Part shown: positions 1 through 12,064 of the stretch, piece by piece
Numbering within the stretch: position 1 is the stretch's first letter
Layout: each line of letters opens with the position of its first letter
Assembly (NCBI GenBank): GCA_950295325.1
Contig: OX485805.1
Span: 23,299,501-23,363,500, forward strand
Length of the DNA: 64,000 nt
From: Polytrichum commune
Taxonomy: Eukaryota > Streptophyta > Polytrichopsida > Polytrichales > Polytrichaceae
Direction of reading: 5' to 3'
The notes under the pieces: model-generated
The model's database searches: none
What the model was told of the DNA's origin: nothing
What the model saw: the letters and a program-made list of their open reading frames with translations, nothing else
Made by a program: the position numbers and the translations under genes

Positions 1-199
1 TAAACTGTGAATGATGGTAGTCAAACATGACTAAATTTGGCCAAACTGAATGTACACGCACTTCAAGTTGCCAACCTCTCCATTATCGGTTTCAGAAATG
101 GCACTTCACTATTCGGACGGAAGTCTACTACACGGGTAGAGGGTAGTTCGCGGTTTGTGGTATTTCTACCTTATATTAGGGTTATGGATGGGTTGTGGG

Positions 200-427
200 C
201 AATGATCGGGGGGAACCGACAGTTAGTTACAAATGAACCGGTTGAGTTTGAGAAATAACCGGTTGAAGCTCAAGACTGCAGGAAAATTACCAATCATTTT
301 AAAGGAATGTATAGAATATACCCCAATTTAACAAAGGAAAAACTGGAGGATGTGAACATGTAACTGGTTGGACTTGCAAACGCTAGGATCTCAACCGATT
401 ATGCCCAAAAAATCTCCCCGATCACTT
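200..427 (+). mobile_element. hAT-type MITE, family A (CAGTGATCGGGGAGA termini)
   Basis: A non-coding element of about 228 bp flanked by an exact 8-bp target duplication, GTTGTGGG, at 192-199 and 428-435. The left end reads CAATGATCGGGG and the complement of the right end reads AAGTGATCGGGG, so the ends are inverted repeats. The inside carries paired AACCGGTT motifs around TTTGAGAAATAACC, shared by about ten other copies in the window. An 8-bp duplication with short terminal repeats is the hallmark of the hAT superfamily. No transposase is encoded. Confidence 0.85.
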
Positions 428-435
428 GTTGTGGG

Positions 436-1721
436 TGAACAAGGTAATGATCAATTGTTTCTATATATTTTATTTGCCCAACCCTACTATAGACCGAGTC
501 AGACATCATTCTAAGCTTTATTCTGAGAGAGCGCATGCAAACACACACACATGCAATCAATGTGCTTGTCGCACATGCAACAAACAACACAACACACCAA
601 CCTCACGAATATTCATTGCACTAAACCGGTCATCGTAAATATCATAATCTTCACTTGTTCCAACTTTTACATGATTGAACTTGACTTGCGAGAGAGATCG
701 AACACCATGGTGGGCTTCTTGCACAAGCCTTTTCACAAGGTTTTTGCCCATCCACGTCCAAAAACCTTGAATTGAAATGCAAAAAAAATTGCAACTCGTC
801 CCAAAACCGGTAATTTCTAAACCAACCCGTCCATGGAAAGGTTAAAGGAAAAACAACCCGTCCCAAAACCGGTTTGGAAATGGAAATACCCGTCGTGCAA
901 GAGGTATAAATAAGTCTCTTGCAATGTCGGTAAAAAATTAGGAAAAAAAACAAAAAAACCGAAAGATGTCGACATGTGACTAGTTGCACTTGGAAACAAT
1001 AGGATCTTGACAAATTGTGCCTTCAATGTTCGTCAGTTATCTATCTTTTGCTGTTGATTCTCATCTTTCCTGTACACCCCATTCTAAATTTTGTGGTTGA
1101 TGAATTAATGTATGCAGGTGAATCAAGCACTTCAAGATTGATATTTTGATTGGGTATTAGTGGTTTGATTGCATTATGCTTATATTCACATGTCATATAT
1201 GACATAATGTAACTGATATTTGTATCATTTATTTTTTTGGAAAAAAATTATCAAACAAATTGTTATTTTTAGAACCCGTCCAAAGTGAATTTGACACGTC
1301 CAAAAACCGGTTCATTTTCTAAGAACCCGTCCACTGGAAATGTTTTTTTTTTATGAACGTGTCCTTGGACATGTTAGGAACCTTGTGAAAAATCACTATG
1401 GATCATTATGGATCATTATGGATCCCTTAAAGATCATTATGGAAACTTGGCATTCCTCTTGGATCAAAAAGTGGCCATCCATGTGACAATGTGTATTAAG
1501 TAGTACAGATATATGAACTTGGCTTCTCTAAAGTATTTGAATCCCCAACATTGACTCCCTAGTGCAACACGACTCCTTCACAACTTTGAAAGTTGGACCG
1601 ACTTTCAATGACCTCTTGTTGATTTTGTTGCTTGGTTTTACCACCCATGAGAAAGAACCAACAAATCATTTACGTAAGGATAATCATCCAGGAGATGTTT
1701 GGACACAAGCGGTCCAAAACC
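436..1721. other. Intergenic, repeat debris
   Basis: No gene seen. Two clusters of an AACCCGTCC / AAAACCGG motif lie at about 790-900 and 1270-1365. A broken 3' part of the family A MITE is recognisable at about 960-1022. Short reading frames here lack recognisable protein features. Confidence 0.5.
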
Positions 1722-1908
1722 CAGTGATTCCAAGTCAAACTGGTTACATGTTGTGATCTTTTGGTTTTTCTTTATGAATTCAGAGAATATTCCCTAGATT
1801 CCTCCAAAGTGATGGGTACTTTTCCGGACGTTTTGGACTTCAACTGGTTATTTCTCACACTCAACCTGTTCATCTGTCACGAGCGATCGGTTTTCTCCCC
1901 ATTCATTG
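1722..1908 (-). mobile_element. hAT MITE family A, internally deleted copy
   Basis: Reverse-oriented copy starting CAGTGATTCC and ending CCCCATTCATTG. It lacks about 40 bp that follow the terminal repeat in complete copies, where the GGGCATAATCGGTTGAG segment should be. I could not find a convincing target duplication, so the copy is old or truncated. Confidence 0.6.
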
Positions 1909-2414
1909 AATATTTTCTTTGCTTGAAATGGGTGTCTCATGATGGATGGTACGAACCTCTATTCATTTATTATTAGTTAATATTTATTTTTAAAAAAAAT
2001 CTATCCCATCAACTGTATTCTGTGTGCAATGGTGGAGTATGATGGCTTTGGTTGGGTGTTCACTTTGTTTCCAATTTTTATAACACACAAAAGACAACCA
2101 TGATGAACGGAGACCCCTTTACGCTAGGGATAACTCTCCCGACCCGCAACTGGATTGAACTTTGCTCTTAGCGGTTTGGAAATGCCCATCTCGTGGAGAT
2201 AATGTGATCCAAAATGAGATTGCGCTTACGTATTTTGCAAGGCCGATTTTGTAACGGAAATCATGGGTGACCACATGTGATTGAAAAAGCATGCATGCAC
2301 TTATAAAGAAGAAGAAGAAGAAGAGAAGAGTAGGCATCGTCACTCATTCGTAATGTCTAGGATGCATCATGAAAAGACGTAGTGGTTTTGGATGACGGCG
2401 TGCTTTGATTACAT
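1909..2414. other. Intergenic, nothing recognised
   Basis: AT-rich sequence with a GAAGAAGAAGAAGAAG run at about 2308. No gene or delimited repeat was seen. Confidence 0.5.
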
Positions 2415-2425
2415 GAGACTTGTAA

Positions 2426-2703
2426 ATAAATAAATAACCAGCGTTGGGCAATCTCACGTGGATTTGAGCATGTTGGCCCTACCATGTTCAAGAATCCTCT
2501 TGGTGCATGGCGGGGTTCATTGCCTACCTTGAGGTGGGTGGGCTCTTGGCTTTCTACCTACCTAGCTCTTTCCTTTTCTTTTCTTTTCTAGTTTATGTCG
2601 AGTAGAGAGAAGATTTCAAAGCAGGAACCGAACCCCCAACCACTCCATTTGAAAATGGGTAGCTCTCCACTATCGCCTAGTAGTTTAGGGTCATCTCGGA
2701 CCA
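2426..2703 (-). mobile_element. tRNA-derived SINE, family S1
   Basis: Flanked by an exact 11-bp duplication GAGACTTGTAA at 2415-2425 and 2704-2714. Read on the minus strand, the right end gives a tRNA-like head with a B-box-like GGTTCGGTTCC near 2619-2632. The left end carries a simple (TTTA)n tail, as expected at a SINE 3' end. A second copy (3262 onward, interrupted) and a third (47436-47677) share the body. The pol III box assignment is by eye. Confidence 0.75.
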
Positions 2704-2714
2704 GAGACTTGTAA

Positions 2715-3261
2715 CCTCAAAGGATGAAGTGTGTGTGATTTACAACGTCCCGACAACATACACCGGAGGAGTATATAATTATGATACCAAACTTTCTAGA
2801 TATTAGAACACAAATCTAAGAGAGTTGTTCATTGCTAACCCATTTTATTGCAACACCCATCCGTAGATTACATGCTTCATTCATATCCCAAACTACCTTG
2901 AATATCTTACCTACACTTATACTTTGCACTTGATCTTGTTTGATGAATTTAAATGCTTATGCGGAAATTATGTAGTCCCTAGTACACGGTGTTATTATGA
3001 TTCAACTTATACATCTTCACATGCTCTCTTTTTACATCATGTCACACAAGGTTGGCAATCCAATCGACAAGTATTCTTCCTTACCGTCTTTGCAAACATC
3101 CATATGTCATATCTACCAATATTTCTAGTCGAATGTTTGGAACATTATCTATTATAAGGTTCTAGATTATACTAATAAACTATCATGGATATACAAAGTT
3201 TAGCCAATCAAAACATAAGTTTGGACCTTTGGGGAACAACTTCACGTGATTGTGTCAAATA
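2715..3261. other. Intergenic, nothing recognised
   Basis: AT-rich sequence without a supportable gene or delimited repeat. Confidence 0.5.
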
Positions 3262-3935
3262 GATAAATAAATAAATAACCAATGTTAGGCAATCCGACAT
3301 GAATTTGAGTCTGTTGGCCCTACCTTGCTCAAGAATCCTCTTGATGCAGGGTGGGGTTTATTGCCTACCTTGCAATGGGTGGGCTCTTGGCTTCCTACCT
3401 ACCTAGCTAGTTTTTCTCATCAAGTAGAGAGATGCATTTCCACGGGTAGATCACTCCATTGTCAAGTTGAACAGCACGTGCGACCGAAAAAAATCTTCTT
3501 TTGGTAAGTTGCACCACCAAAATGGGTCAAAATTTTATCAAATTTTTTTCATGAGTAGATATACACAGTACCTATGACATAGGCAAAAGTGGTAACTAAA
3601 TTTGATGATTTTTTTTTCATAAAACATACCATTTCTAACTAGAATGATACAGAATTGAACTAAAACAATTACTAAAAAAATAAAGATGACTAAAAATTTC
3701 AAAAAAGTATACAAAAGATACTATCAATGGTTATGTATATGTAGAAAAAAATATCATAAATTTTAAAATTATATATGGCATGTAATATAGGGGTAGCAAA
3801 ATTTGTCCGCACCTAGTGTCAACTTGACAATGAAGTGACCTCCCCGTGTGGATTTCACAGTGAGAGTCGAACCGCCGACCTCTTCATTTGGAAATGGTAC
3901 CTCGTCATCCGATAGGTATATGACTGAACCTAATT
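3262..3935 (-). mobile_element. SINE S1 copy split by a MITE
   Basis: Homologous to the SINE at 2426-2703: the (TTTA)n tail begins near 3262, followed by the shared body. A 408-bp MITE sits at 3441-3848, after which the SINE resumes with TGGATTTC and the B-box GGTTCGACTC (minus strand, near 3867-3880). The 5' boundary near 3915-3940 is uncertain. The SINE predates the MITE. Confidence 0.7.
3441..3848 (+). mobile_element. 408-bp hAT-type MITE, family B
   Basis: Terminal inverted repeats of about 30 bp begin CACGGGTAGATCACT on the left and, complemented, CACGGGGAGGTCACT on the right. The flanking 8-bp duplication is TGCATTTC / TGGATTTC (one mismatch). A nearly identical element of exactly the same length lies at 46872-47279. 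Non-coding. Confidence 0.85.
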
Positions 3936-4321
3936 GGTGGAAGAGGAGATGATGACAACTCGAGATTGGCAAAACAATAGGCCTTTAAGCCTAATCTAAA
4001 TTCATAATTTATAATTTTGACACAGGGTTGGTGAGCTAGTCCACGGGCCAAGTGTTAATGCATCCATGTGTTGTTTATTGCTTATTGAGCATTTTTCATT
4101 ATTTCAATTTTTGAAGTTGTTAATCATTTCCTATGACGATCTTCGTCAATGATAGATGTCATACAAGGGTTGGTGTACAGTATACGTATGTTCGTTGCAT
4201 AGAATATCCCTCTAGTGCATCTTTTTTTTTTTTTTAAAAAAAATCGCAAACATTACAGGTATTACATGGTGAAACCATTGTCAAACACCACTACACAATA
4301 TTGTATTTAACTTCTTAGGAA

Positions 4322-4545
4322 TAACTTTACAAATTATGTCAATCCAACTTACTTCGGTTCATCCAATTTTGGTATAATTTACATCCTAACATTTTTGTGA
4401 TGAAATATTGTCATGAATGATTGAAATTTGGATGAATAATCACTTTGTAAGTGACAAAAATTATCACATTGGAAATTTAGAATGCCCAATTTGTTTTACA
4501 AGGAATGACAATATAATCTTAGGTTTACATTTAGTGTTGGTGACA
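4322..4545. repeat. Dispersed repeat, family R1
   Basis: Shares long stretches with 21065-21305 and, reversed, with 23570-23780, including ATGATTGAAAT and TTACATTTAGTGTT. Element ends and mechanism are not resolved. Confidence 0.5.
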
Positions 4546-5673
4546 CACTACACAGTCGTTTTACAATCAATATTGAGCAAGACAAATAGAACTGGTGACT
4601 CTCAATTAAGCATTTAGTGTAGTTCAAAATTTAGAGTAGGAAGAAAAGGCCTCAAGCCACTATGTAGATGTCTATGGTCACTAATTTTGGCACTTAATTT
4701 TCTTTACTAGAAAAGAAGAACTATAGTACGTGAGTGTTAGTGGGATGTGACATGGAGAATTTATATACAATTTTGGTTGCAGAAATTTCAAAGTGGTTAG
4801 GACTTAGATGGCCATTACTTCTTGATGTCCCCTTAGTTTGCACTAGTTCTCCTGAGGTGGTTGTATCATGTTCCTTTTTTGCAATTGGATTTTTCAATTT
4901 GTGCCAAAAAATAAATTAAAATTCAAAATTGTTGAACCACTAACTTGACTTGTTTTGTTAGGTGTTGATAGTCTCATGTATTGAAACCTAATATTGTAGA
5001 GGGCTCTTTATTTTGGCAAGAAATAGATTTTCTCCCCTCAAGTTTTCCAAGTTTCAATCCTAGAATGGTTGAAACATCTTTTAATCCAATGTGGAAACTA
5101 CATTCCAGCACTAGTATACACGAAATAGAGCGCCCTCTTTGGTACTCACTACAATGGTCTCTAGGGTTTAATGAGATACGCTTGTGTGACAAAGGAGTAG
5201 ATATCACAAGGCCTCTCTATTCCAACAACACAAAAAATTATCGGCACTTCAAATTATGCCACATGTCATTCCTACATTGGTTGAGATCACTTAAATCACA
5301 AATGACGACTACACTCGGGCACTAGGAAAGATGAAATAAAGTGGCCTCTATGGGTGAAACAACATCATTTACACATATTCTAGCATCAATATTATAGAAA
5401 ATGTTCTCGTATTTCGAGTTGACTTATTTTGTTGTTGTTTTCAGCAACACTTTTACCTAGAATGAATGAACTCCATCAATGCTTTATTGCCTTGGGATGC
5501 ATTCCAAAGAAGGTGAAACTTTCATATAATCGTTGATGCTGAGGGCATTTATTCCCACTGCCACCAACATTTTGTTTTGTTTAGTTGTTTGTATGTGGGA
5601 AGAAAAACAATATTTATTACAACAAAGATTTGGGAAATTGTTCTAGGAGTCTCAAAGTCAAAGTTTTCAAGTT
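4546..5673. other. Intergenic, no supportable gene
   Basis: A 114-codon open stretch at 4981-5325 is not recognised. It overlaps an equally open reverse frame, which argues against coding. Nothing else was seen. Confidence 0.4.
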
Positions 5674-5820
5674 CATAACATTATTCAGATCAATGACATT
5701 GTTGTGTGGGACTGACAATATTCCACATAAGAATTTCCACATTCAATTTGAATGTGAGGAATATTCCATTGAATATTATCAATCCCACATAATGCTTTTA
5801 TGAATTTGAATAATGTTATG
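5674..5820. mobile_element. Foldback MITE, CATAACATTATTCAG family
   Basis: A 147-bp imperfect palindrome whose arms start CATAACATTATTCAGATC and end with the complement, ATAATGTTATG. The arms pair over most of their length, with GTGTGGGACTGACAATATT opposite AATATTATCAATCCCACA. A close relative is at 13688-13822, and longer elements with the same termini are at 17731-18463 and 54215-54646. Confidence 0.7.
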
Positions 5821-6879
5821 TTGGGACAACTAATGAAGATGATATGTTTTACTAAATTTGAATGATGCGATGGATGATATCCCTGGACAAAACACAAACA
5901 AATGTGAGAGTTCTAAATTGGAGATTGTATGCAGGAGGAGAAACTTCGGTCCCGGGAGGAGGACCGACGTGAATGAAGTGTTTGTTCATTCCACCCCTAG
6001 ACCTATGTCCACGGGACATAGGAATAGAAGTAAAGAACTACTTCCCCCTTTCGAGAGTAGACACTATAGTCACAAGTAACCAGTAACATATAGAAACCAA
6101 TACAAAAAAAGGTTAATTAATATAAGGCTTGTTTTGTGCGGAGTTTAGATGTCAGGCCATGAGCTCATTGTCGTGCGGAGAGGGTGTTTTTCACATATAA
6201 TTTTTGGTTCAGCTAGGGAGGGTCTTGTATTAGTGGTAGAGGTTGGTGATTTTCTAGTTTTCTTTTGTGGAGGAGGATGGACATGGCATATTGTATGGCA
6301 ATGGTATTGATGTTTTTAAATGTATTACGAATGGATGGCATAGGCAGTTTAAATTTGTCTTCAAGTAGTTTCATTGATGGGATGTGTGTTGCGGCTCTGG
6401 CGCCTGCTGTAATGACAATGAGCGGGTCAATTTTCTAGCCTCTAGCAGCAATGTTTTCTATTAGTGGTTTGTATTTGTTAGCTTTGGCTTCTAGTGTTCC
6501 TGGTGAAAATCTATCGTTACAGTATGTGAATTCAATAAATTGTATGGTAAGGTTTTGGTCAACATTTGTGGGGGGTTCATTTTGATATGATAACCCTTTA
6601 ACGCAAAGAATGTCGGGTCTGAATCGAGCGTTACAGTGGCATCTTTGGGTTCCGCATGTGCAGGGTAATAACCAATTAGGGACGGTGTTTTCTTGGGGGT
6701 TATTATTAAAGGTAGATTGTATGCCACTTCTAGAGACAATCAAAGTTCATTGACTGGATGATGGATGGCTCTCATATTGCACTTGAATGTCATCTTTGGA
6801 GCATGTTTGGTTTGAGATGTGCCAAACTACTAAAGGTGTACTCAATAATGGTATTGGTGTTGGTGGAGAATTAGTGTGA
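5821..6879. other. Intergenic, nothing recognised
   Basis: Two overlapping minus-strand open frames (6435-6743 and 6491-6739) give no recognisable protein. No delimited repeat was seen. Confidence 0.4.
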
Positions 6880-7130
6880 AAATAATGAACATGGGTTGCA
6901 CCAATTTTCTAGTCAAGTTGGAATTAATGTGGGTTCAAGACCCCGGGTCTTTTCCTAAGTCTTCATGAAGACTTCTGACCAACACATTGAGTGTAAATTG
7001 TTAGGTCAAAAGCAACATAAAATAAAATAGTCATCCACACCAATTCTCTACAAAAACAAGTAATGTGGCCCATGCTAAATTTAAACTATAGATTTGGCAT
7101 GGGTTGAAAGTTAACGAACGTGGCCCACAC
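6880..7130. repeat. Dispersed repeat, family R2
   Basis: Similar to 37965-38205. Both copies contain a CAAGACCC..GGTCTT inverted core, CCGACCAACAC-like text and GTGGCCCACACTAAT-like ends. The boundaries are approximate. Confidence 0.5.
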
Positions 7131-7133
7131 TAA

Positions 7134-7671
7134 TGCCCCCATCCCACTTGACTTTAGCTAAGCCTAAAAGTTGGTTCTAAAAACACGGCCTTCACACCAT
7201 CAACATTGTCTAATCCTGAGCCTTGTTGGCAAATGATGTGGCATGGTTTATAAGTGGAGGTTTTAAGGCCCTTACCACATGAAGCCTCAAGCACCGACCC
7301 TCCCATCGGTACCTAGACATGAGGCAAGAATGTAGGACCTTTAAAAGTGTCGCCTCCCGCCGTTGTGATTGATTGCTTTTAGTCTTAGCTATGAGGGCAC
7401 GAGAAGCTCCATTAACAAAAACCAATGGTAAGATAGATGAGTGGTAAGGCATTTGGGGATAGGACAAAAACTATCCCAACATTCATTGCTTGGTAAATAA
7501 AACAATGAACATGTGCGAAAGCTACTTAACTAAAACCTATTCGAAAATCTCCGGAGCTAGTTCTTGTAGGTGCATTGGGATAGCCATATGCCTCCGCTAT
7601 AACCGAGGGAGCTTTACCCAGTTTTTAGGAAAGACTTTGGTTATTTGGTAAAGTTGGATGGGAAGGGGGCA
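7134..7671 (+). mobile_element. Harbinger-type non-autonomous element H1
   Basis: A 538-bp element with imperfect terminal inverted repeats of about 24 bp (left TGCCCCCATCCCACTTGAC) and a 3-bp TAA target duplication at 7131-7133 and 7672-7674. A second copy at 55476-56000 has the same ends and a TTA duplication. A TWA duplication is characteristic of PIF/Harbinger elements. The 85-codon minus-strand frame inside both copies shows no transposase motif and is probably not a gene. Confidence 0.8.
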
Positions 7672-7674
7672 TAA

Positions 7675-9275
7675 CTCTCATAAAGAAAATTAGTGTGGGT
7701 TGCAAAAAATTACTGTGAGTAACATGACTAATTATTGGAGTAAACAGGCTTGTAGAATATCGTTATGATAAGTGAAATATTGGAGCAAGGAGACAAGCTT
7801 TTTCGCATGTGGGTGTTAACCATTATAATATAAAGTTTACTTGATAGCATCATTCTCCATGAAAACAAAACCAACTAATAGGACTTGCGCCTATCTATTC
7901 TTGAAACACATGGGAATCTCCATTGGGAGATGGGTTGTTGAACTAACGATGAGTTGAGGTGGCCACCTAAAATACTCACTTGCCAAGAGATGATCATTGA
8001 GGTCTCCGGGGTGAGCAAGGGCTAAGTATCATAGCAATGATCCTAGTTTGTCAATGATTCACAACAATGAATTATTAAAACCCTAAATCCATAAACATTT
8101 GACCTACCAACAACAAATGAAGTGCAATGTCATGAAATCACCATCAAGTTTACAACATCGTGCATTTCAATATGCTTATGAACTTGTATTGAACTTATGG
8201 AAATTTTCAAACAAGCCTCACAAAATGCTTTCTTGTTGGTCACTCTAGTAATGGACTAAACTAGCCTCATTTTTGCGGTATATGATTTGTAAGATACTTG
8301 AAGTGTTGTCCTACATTGGCGGTTTTCAAATCTAAACTTGAACATTTCATTTTATTTCAAAAAATAGACTTTGACCAAATTGAAATTTGAAATATTCTCA
8401 AAATGTTAACGTTTGTTCTAAAGACAATTTTTTAAATTATTTTATATAATATATTATTTTCCTTTAAAGCCACCTAAGCAGGCCGGTAGTTGTGTTCCTT
8501 CAGTACCCATCTCAACATATTTGTCATGCAACGTGTGTTTGTTAGGCAATATAATTACTCGTTGTGGACTAGCTAGTGGTGGCACTCTCATGGCGACCAA
8601 GGGCCGGCATAGACTACGGTGAAGAAACCCATTTGTCAGTCAAGAATTTCATACCAAGATAACGTTATTTGAGGCAATGGTTGGTGGACAAGATGGGAGA
8701 AAATTAAAAAATAAAAAAAATAAATGCCTCAATAACCAAGAGGCCAAGAGTTTTCAAAGGGCCAAGTGCCTTGTCTAAGGGTTTGAGATTGCCCAAGAAA
8801 CTTGATCTCTAGAGAACTCTCTCAACAAAAAGTGCATGTTGTCAGCCATGTCATTTATTCATCCATGTTTGAAGTTCTCCATTAGAGAAGACTTGGTCGT
8901 AGTGTAAACCTTGGCTGGTGAAGAACCCATTTCATAACCAATCATATTGCTTCATTCCCCTAAAACTTCTTGATTGGCGCACTTCTTCATCGTCATCTAA
9001 ACCGGCCCTAACTTACACCTTTTTTTAATTAATTAAATTTTTTACCCAAAGCTAGTGCAAATTGTAAGATGAAGTGGATTGAGAAATAATGTACCGGAAC
9101 TTGTTTTTGGTTGCGAGAGAACCAAGAGAATACTCCAAAACCAAGTTGGAAAGTATTTCAAACCACATGTCAAGGTATATATCCGTCCAGATACAATAAT
9201 ATAAAATGGTGTCAATTGCATTGAAAGTTCAATCCTTGACACGCCATGTACATTAGGTTGGTTTAACCCTTCAAA
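7675..9275. other. Intergenic, nothing recognised
   Basis: About 1.6 kb of AT-rich sequence with no open frame of note and no repeat I could delimit. Confidence 0.5.
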
Positions 9276-9502
9276 CAATGAACATAGAGAACCAACCGAT
9301 ACTATACATATGAACCGGTTGAGTTTGAGAAATAACCGGTTCAAATTCAAGACGTCAGGAAAATTCGTGATCCATTAGAGGAACTTACAATATATTCCTC
9401 AATTTTAAAAAAGAAAAAACTGAAGGTATCAACATGTGATCAGTTGGCAGTGGAAACACTAGGATTTTGACTGATTATGTCCAAAAATCTCTCTTGCCAC
9501 TG
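9276..9502 (+). mobile_element. hAT MITE family A copy
   Basis: Recognised by the family core (AACCGGTTGAGTTTGAGAAA) and the 3' end GCCACTG. The target duplication is not convincing and the sequence has diverged, so this is an older copy. Confidence 0.7.
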
Positions 9503-10205
9503 CTCCACTAGGGAGGTCCACTAATATTGGATTGCTAGGTGAGATTCACCACAAAACCAACCTTGTTGTTGGCGAGGATGTTTTGTTAGTTAAAGGTGTT
9601 GTCCCCGTTTTGTGGATCACTCCTTACACTGTCTCGTTGAACGGATAAATCCCCAATTACCCATTCTGGTTGGCCAAAGTCGGTGCTCTTCCCAAAACAT
9701 TCTTGCATCCTTCGTACACTGTTGTTGTGAATGGCCAAAGTGATACTATTTTGGTTTTTCTTTATGTTGCATATGATCAATCGCTTTGAGCATCGGGTTA
9801 CATGAGTCCATACCGTTGCACTCACTTGTTGACAACTTAAGCATGGAAAAGTAAGTGTCACCATAAATGAAGGTGTTTCTTTTGAGTCTTTAACACCTTA
9901 CATTTTAAAAGAGGAAAGAAATGCTACTACCCACCCTATGATGGTTGCCCTACCGATCGCCATCCATATCAACTTACTTTACAAGAGGGAAAACAAATCA
10001 AGATCATGTGCTACCGGAACCTCACACGATCACAACTTTAGGTAAGGGTGGCATAATGATCATGGAGCCGACCCTCCCTTTTAAAGTGTCCAAATCTAAA
10101 AGCACATAAGTCTTCAAAGGGGGTGTCTCTTTTTGTATGTTTGCTATTTGGTTGTTGTGACCGCCCACATTCTTTACATTTATGGAGCTGCCCTTTCTAC
10201 TACAC
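9503..10205. other. Intergenic, nothing recognised
   Basis: A 92-codon minus-strand frame at 9586-9864 is unrecognised. No other signal was seen. Confidence 0.4.
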
Positions 10206-10208
10206 TAA

Positions 10209-10742
10209 GGGCCGCTTTACACTTAGAGGCCGGGCCAATTCGTTGTGTAAGAGGCTTGAAATCCTCATTTGTGATTGGTCAAAAGGCTCAAATCGGCCCC
10301 AACCCCTTTACATCTAGAGGCCAGGCCGATTTGGTGGTATGATTTTATTAAATTAAAAAGTGTATGTTATGACACGGCCCGAGCTGGTTGAATTGGGTGC
10401 ACCCAAAATGGAAGGCCAATTCTTGGCCTAGAGGCCAATGTCATATTCCACTAAAAAAATCTTCTTAAATAAAGTATAATTTTTTAAAGTGAACTAGATC
10501 CATTGGATTATGTGGAATCTAAAGGCTCTATCTTAGATTATGTTACATCCGTTGGATTAGGCTAATTTTTTTGAATCAGCTTGGCTTCTTGGCCCGAGGG
10601 CCTTTACATATGGGAAAATTGGCCCCCGGTATAATCTTATTATAATGTGTAGTAGAGGCCGGCCTCCAACCCAAAAAAGGCTGAAATTTTGTGCAATCGG
10701 CCTCAAGGGAAATTGGCCCGGCCTCTAGGTGTAAAGCGGCCC
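10209..10742 (+). mobile_element. Harbinger-type non-autonomous element H2
   Basis: A 534-bp element with 32-bp terminal inverted repeats beginning GGGCCGCTTTACAC and differing at one position. It is flanked by TAA at 10206-10208 and 10743-10745. Subterminal copies of an AGAGGCCGGGCC-like motif recur inside, near 10316 and 10655. Long near-identical ends suggest fairly recent activity. No transposase is encoded. Confidence 0.85.
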
Positions 10743-10745
10743 TAA

Positions 10746-11759
10746 ATGCATAATATATTGTTTAGTGTGGCCCACACTATTTTACCACAGACTTGCATTG
10801 ATTGTTTTGTATATCATTACTCCGCAGTAGATTTGAGAATAAAGACTTTAAATGTTGGAATTTCACTGCTTCAGATCGAAGATGAAGTCATGATAGCGGA
10901 ACACAATCCATCTCTTTAATAATGTTACGTGCAATCACTAGGTGGCAATTATATAGGGTGTCTTATGACACTTGGTACTATATGGTAAGTCTTGAAAATC
11001 GATCTAACTAATATGGTGTATAAATTACAACATCACACTAACTACCATAGTACAAATGGCAATTTTGGCATTTAACATCATTGTTTAGTTTACATTTATT
11101 TTGATGCTAGCAAGGGATCTTAGAAACAAGTCATTATTTGAGACCAATTTCTTTGTATCTCCCTATAAGTACGGTATTCATTGTATGGTGTTCATGATTA
11201 TCGTAATCTTAATTTGTAATGCATGTTGGCTTGAACACCTTACAAGAAATGCAAAGAAGGCCAAGGCATATGGTCGAAAAGAAAACATTGCTTTAGAGTG
11301 CAGAGACTATGTAGAAATAACATGAGTGTAGAAACTATGTCAAAAAGTATGTAGAAACTTGACAAATCTTGTCGAAACTATGTAGAAACTATGTAGAAAG
11401 GGGTATTATTTGAGGCAATAGCTTACATATTATACACAAGGAGCACTAGAAGGAAACATGGTTCTTTCGAACACAAAAAGGACAGTGTTTTAACACTATT
11501 AAGTGACCAACACACATGTCATTGAATTTGCAGCCAGTGTAGACAAGCTGTCATCTTGGACCTGTGCTATTTTTTAACACATGAGTGTCAGAAATGTCTC
11601 GTGGTTTAAGACCTTTGACTGCGACAGTAATTAATGATTTTGACGGCCGTGGTAATTAATGATCTTGATCGCCGTGATAATTTATGATTATGGGAGAATT
11701 CCAGAGATACGTTAATGTATAATATATCTCCTTAAAAGAGATATCCATTAGTAATTTCG
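10746..11759. other. Intergenic with short tandem repeats
   Basis: A short tandem array of GTAGAAACTAT units lies at about 11320-11400. No gene seen. Confidence 0.5.
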
Positions 11760-11769
11760 CTCCTCACAT

Positions 11770-11915
11770 CCCGAGCCTAGGGATCTACAAGCACCTACTC
11801 CCAAGTGCCTAACCACCTACCTACCAAGTTAAGCTAAGCCAAGAGTGGGAGCCAAGGGGGTTTGATCCTTGGACCTTTTGGCTCCCGCGTAGAGCCCTTA
11901 GCCACTAAGCCAACA
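11770..11915 (-). mobile_element. tRNA-derived SINE, family S2
   Basis: A 146-bp insert with an exact 10-bp duplication CTCCTCACAT at 11760-11769 and 11916-11925. The minus strand starts with a tRNA-like head: an A-box-like TGGCTTAGTGGCTAAGGGC and, about 45 bp on, a B-box-like AGGATCAAACCC. No long A tail is visible. Confidence 0.7.
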
Positions 11916-12064
11916 CTCCTCACATGATATATATGGAGTATTTAAAAAATTTGTATATAGAGGCCCCAAGTTACTCTTTAGCTTTTATTTACTGTATACA
12001 ATACACAATATACGGTATATGGTATACTATTTACTATGTATAGTTTACTCTCTTCTATATACGA

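Noticed and set aside
7210..7467. Matching ~85-codon minus-strand frames in 7210-7467 and 55564-55833
   Set aside because: Both lie inside copies of the same Harbinger-type element, so shared DNA explains the match; no transposase motif was found.
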